Part shown: positions 4,905-5,853 of the stretch, piece by piece
Layout: every line of letters begins with the position of its first letter
Numbering within the stretch: position 1 is the first letter of the stretch
Source: Hyphomicrobiales bacterium
Lineage (GTDB): Bacteria; Pseudomonadota; Alphaproteobacteria; Rhizobiales; Devosiaceae
Length of the DNA stretch: 5,853 bases
Assembly: GCA_015487515.1 (NCBI GenBank)
Contig: WFPQ01000081.1
Location: 1 to 5,853 of the forward strand
Direction: 5' to 3'
Program-made: the position numbers and the translations under genes
The notes under the pieces: model-generated
Seen by the model: only the letters and a program-made list of their open reading frames with translations
What the model was told of the DNA's origin: nothing
The model's database searches: none

Positions 4905-5079
4905 AGCACCGGGCGCTAGCTAGCACCTGCAGGACCAACATGCAAGTGCCCCCCCCAAACCAGAATCCCCTTGCCCCGGCCAGGTAACAAAACGTGGCAT
5001 ACCTTTGCAACTGCACGTCTGGATTGAAGGCCAATACCATGTTATCCAGCAAGACAAATCTTGTCCGGGAACCCAGATC
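4905..5079. other. Spacer between tRNA-Thr and nadK
   Basis: The 175 bases hold the palindrome GCTAGCTAGC (4915-4924), a run of eight C (4949-4956) and presumably both divergent promoters. The nadK frame stays open back to 4924 without an ATG, but that part shows no NAD kinase similarity. Confidence 0.5.
4917..4945 (-). promoter_or_regulatory. Possible promoter of tRNA-Thr
   Basis: On the minus strand TTGCAT (4945-4940) and TAGCTA (4922-4917) are 17 bases apart and would start transcription about 6-8 bases before the tRNA 5' end. The -10 match is poor. The -10 region is part of the perfect palindrome GCTAGCTAGC (4915-4924). Confidence 0.25.
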
Positions 5080-5853
5080 TTGCCTACAAAAACCAAGCCC
5101 ATTCATTTCGTCTCCAGCGGAACCCCGGAGGCTGAAGCCGCCACCAGGGCCATGACCTCCCTTTATGGCGACTGCCCGCCCGAAGAGGCGGAAATCATAG
5201 TGGTGCTGGGGGGGGATGGCCAGATGCTGCAGACCCTGCACAATTCCATGAACCACGACATACCCGTCTATGGCATGAATTTCGGATCCATAGGTTTCCT
5301 GATGAACTCCTATGACGAAAAAAATCTTCACGAGCGCATTGAAAGGGCCGAACCCAGCATCATCCACCCCCTTTCCATGACGGCCCTTGACGAAAGGGGC
5401 AACACCCACAGCGCCCTGGCCCTGAACGAGGTTTCCCTGTTCCGCTCATCTTCCCAGGCGGCAAAGATCGAAATTCTGGTCGATGGGAAATCAAGGATAT
5501 CCGAACTGATCTGTGACGGGGTTCTGCTGGCCACCCCGGCAGGTTCGACCGCCTACAACCTGTCTGCCCACGGCCCCATTCTGCCGATCGATTCTCCGCT
5601 TCTGGCCCTGACCCCCATTTCTCCGTTTCGCCCCCGGCGCTGGCGCGGGGCCATATTGCCCAACAATGCAAACGTGCAGTTTCGCATCATAAAACCCTTT
5701 CGCCGCCCCGTATCGGTGGTTGCCGACAACAGGCAATACAAAAGGGTTGTAAGGGTGGATGTAAAGGAAGACCGCACCAACCGGGTGACCCTGCTTTTCG
5801 ATCCTGGTCACTCCCTTGAAGAACGGGTTCTGAACGAACAGTTTAAATTCCTA
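5080..5853 (+). CDS. nadK: NAD kinase (ATP-NAD kinase), 3' end cut by window edge
   Basis: NAD kinase phosphorylates NAD to NADP in the cytoplasm and is the only de novo source of NADP. The 258 residues in the window show the family marks: IHFVSSGTPEA at 8-18, the LGGDG motif with D46 at 43-47, NFGSIGFL at 67-74, NEVSLF at 117-121 with N117-E118, and the TPAGSTAYNLSAHGP segment at 152-166. It ends in LFDPGHSLEER, typical of alphaproteobacterial members of about 255-260 residues, so only a few codons and the stop are missing. No ATG fits: TTG 5080 is the best start, nine bases after CGGGA (5066-5070) and in the right place before the first beta strand. ATG 5152 would delete that strand. The gene is divergent from tRNA-Thr. 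Confidence 0.92.
   Translation, partial: MPTKTKPIHFVSSGTPEAEAATRAMTSLYGDCPPEEAEIIVVLGGDGQMLQTLHNSMNHDIPVYGMNFGSIGFLMNSYDEKNLHERIERAEPSIIHPLSMTALDERGNTHSALALNEVSLFRSSSQAAKIEILVDGKSRISELICDGVLLATPAGSTAYNLSAHGPILPIDSPLLALTPISPFRPRRWRGAILPNNANVQFRIIKPFRRPVSVVADNRQYKRVVRVDVKEDRTNRVTLLFDPGHSLEERVLNEQFKFL

Noticed and set aside
4867..5409. Minus-strand open frames opposite nadK
   Set aside because: nadK on the plus strand has all its catalytic motifs over this stretch; the minus-strand frames are Gly-rich antisense readings, and one runs through tRNA-Thr.

Overview
The window looks like a chromosomal segment of an alphaproteobacterium. I infer this from the form of tRNA-Trp and tRNA-Thr, an NAD kinase whose length and C-terminal LFDPGHSLEER motif resemble the alphaproteobacterial type, and a mobilisation/recombinase family that is common in that class. 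The genus cannot be read from the sequence. Six protein-coding loci and two tRNAs are supported.

Left part (1-3355): a tRNA-Trp cut by the window edge (minus strand) is followed by about 390 bases of repeat-bearing non-coding DNA. Next come a secreted clan GH-A-like glycoside hydrolase (443-1504, plus), a small VOC/glyoxalase-fold protein (1640-2050, minus, convergent with it) and a secreted protein of unknown function (2282-3355, plus). The region between the VOC gene and the second secreted gene is divergent and full of short palindromes. The two exported proteins share a 10-base ribosome-binding motif and may act on or with cell-surface or extracellular polysaccharide, which is inference only.

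Middle part (about 3461-4836): the remnant of a mobilisable integrative element. It holds two hairpins, a possible 50-residue ORF, and a chimeric gene. The first ~109 codons of the chimera are a MobC-type relaxosome protein. These join in frame to the C-terminal half of a large serine recombinase (end of the recombinase domain, zinc ribbon, coiled coil). The catalytic resolvase domain and the relaxase are absent. The recombinase frame is also broken by an in-frame TAG at 4732, after which recognisable recombinase sequence continues in the same frame and runs into the 3' end of tRNA-Thr. The simplest history is an element integrated at the tRNA-Thr 3' end that lost its interior by deletion and then decayed.

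Right part (4829-5853): an intact tRNA-Thr(UGU) on the minus strand, then NAD kinase (plus), which probably starts at TTG 5080 and is cut by the window end just before its stop codon. The host genes here are ordinary. The interest lies in the collapsed mobile element and its fused gene.
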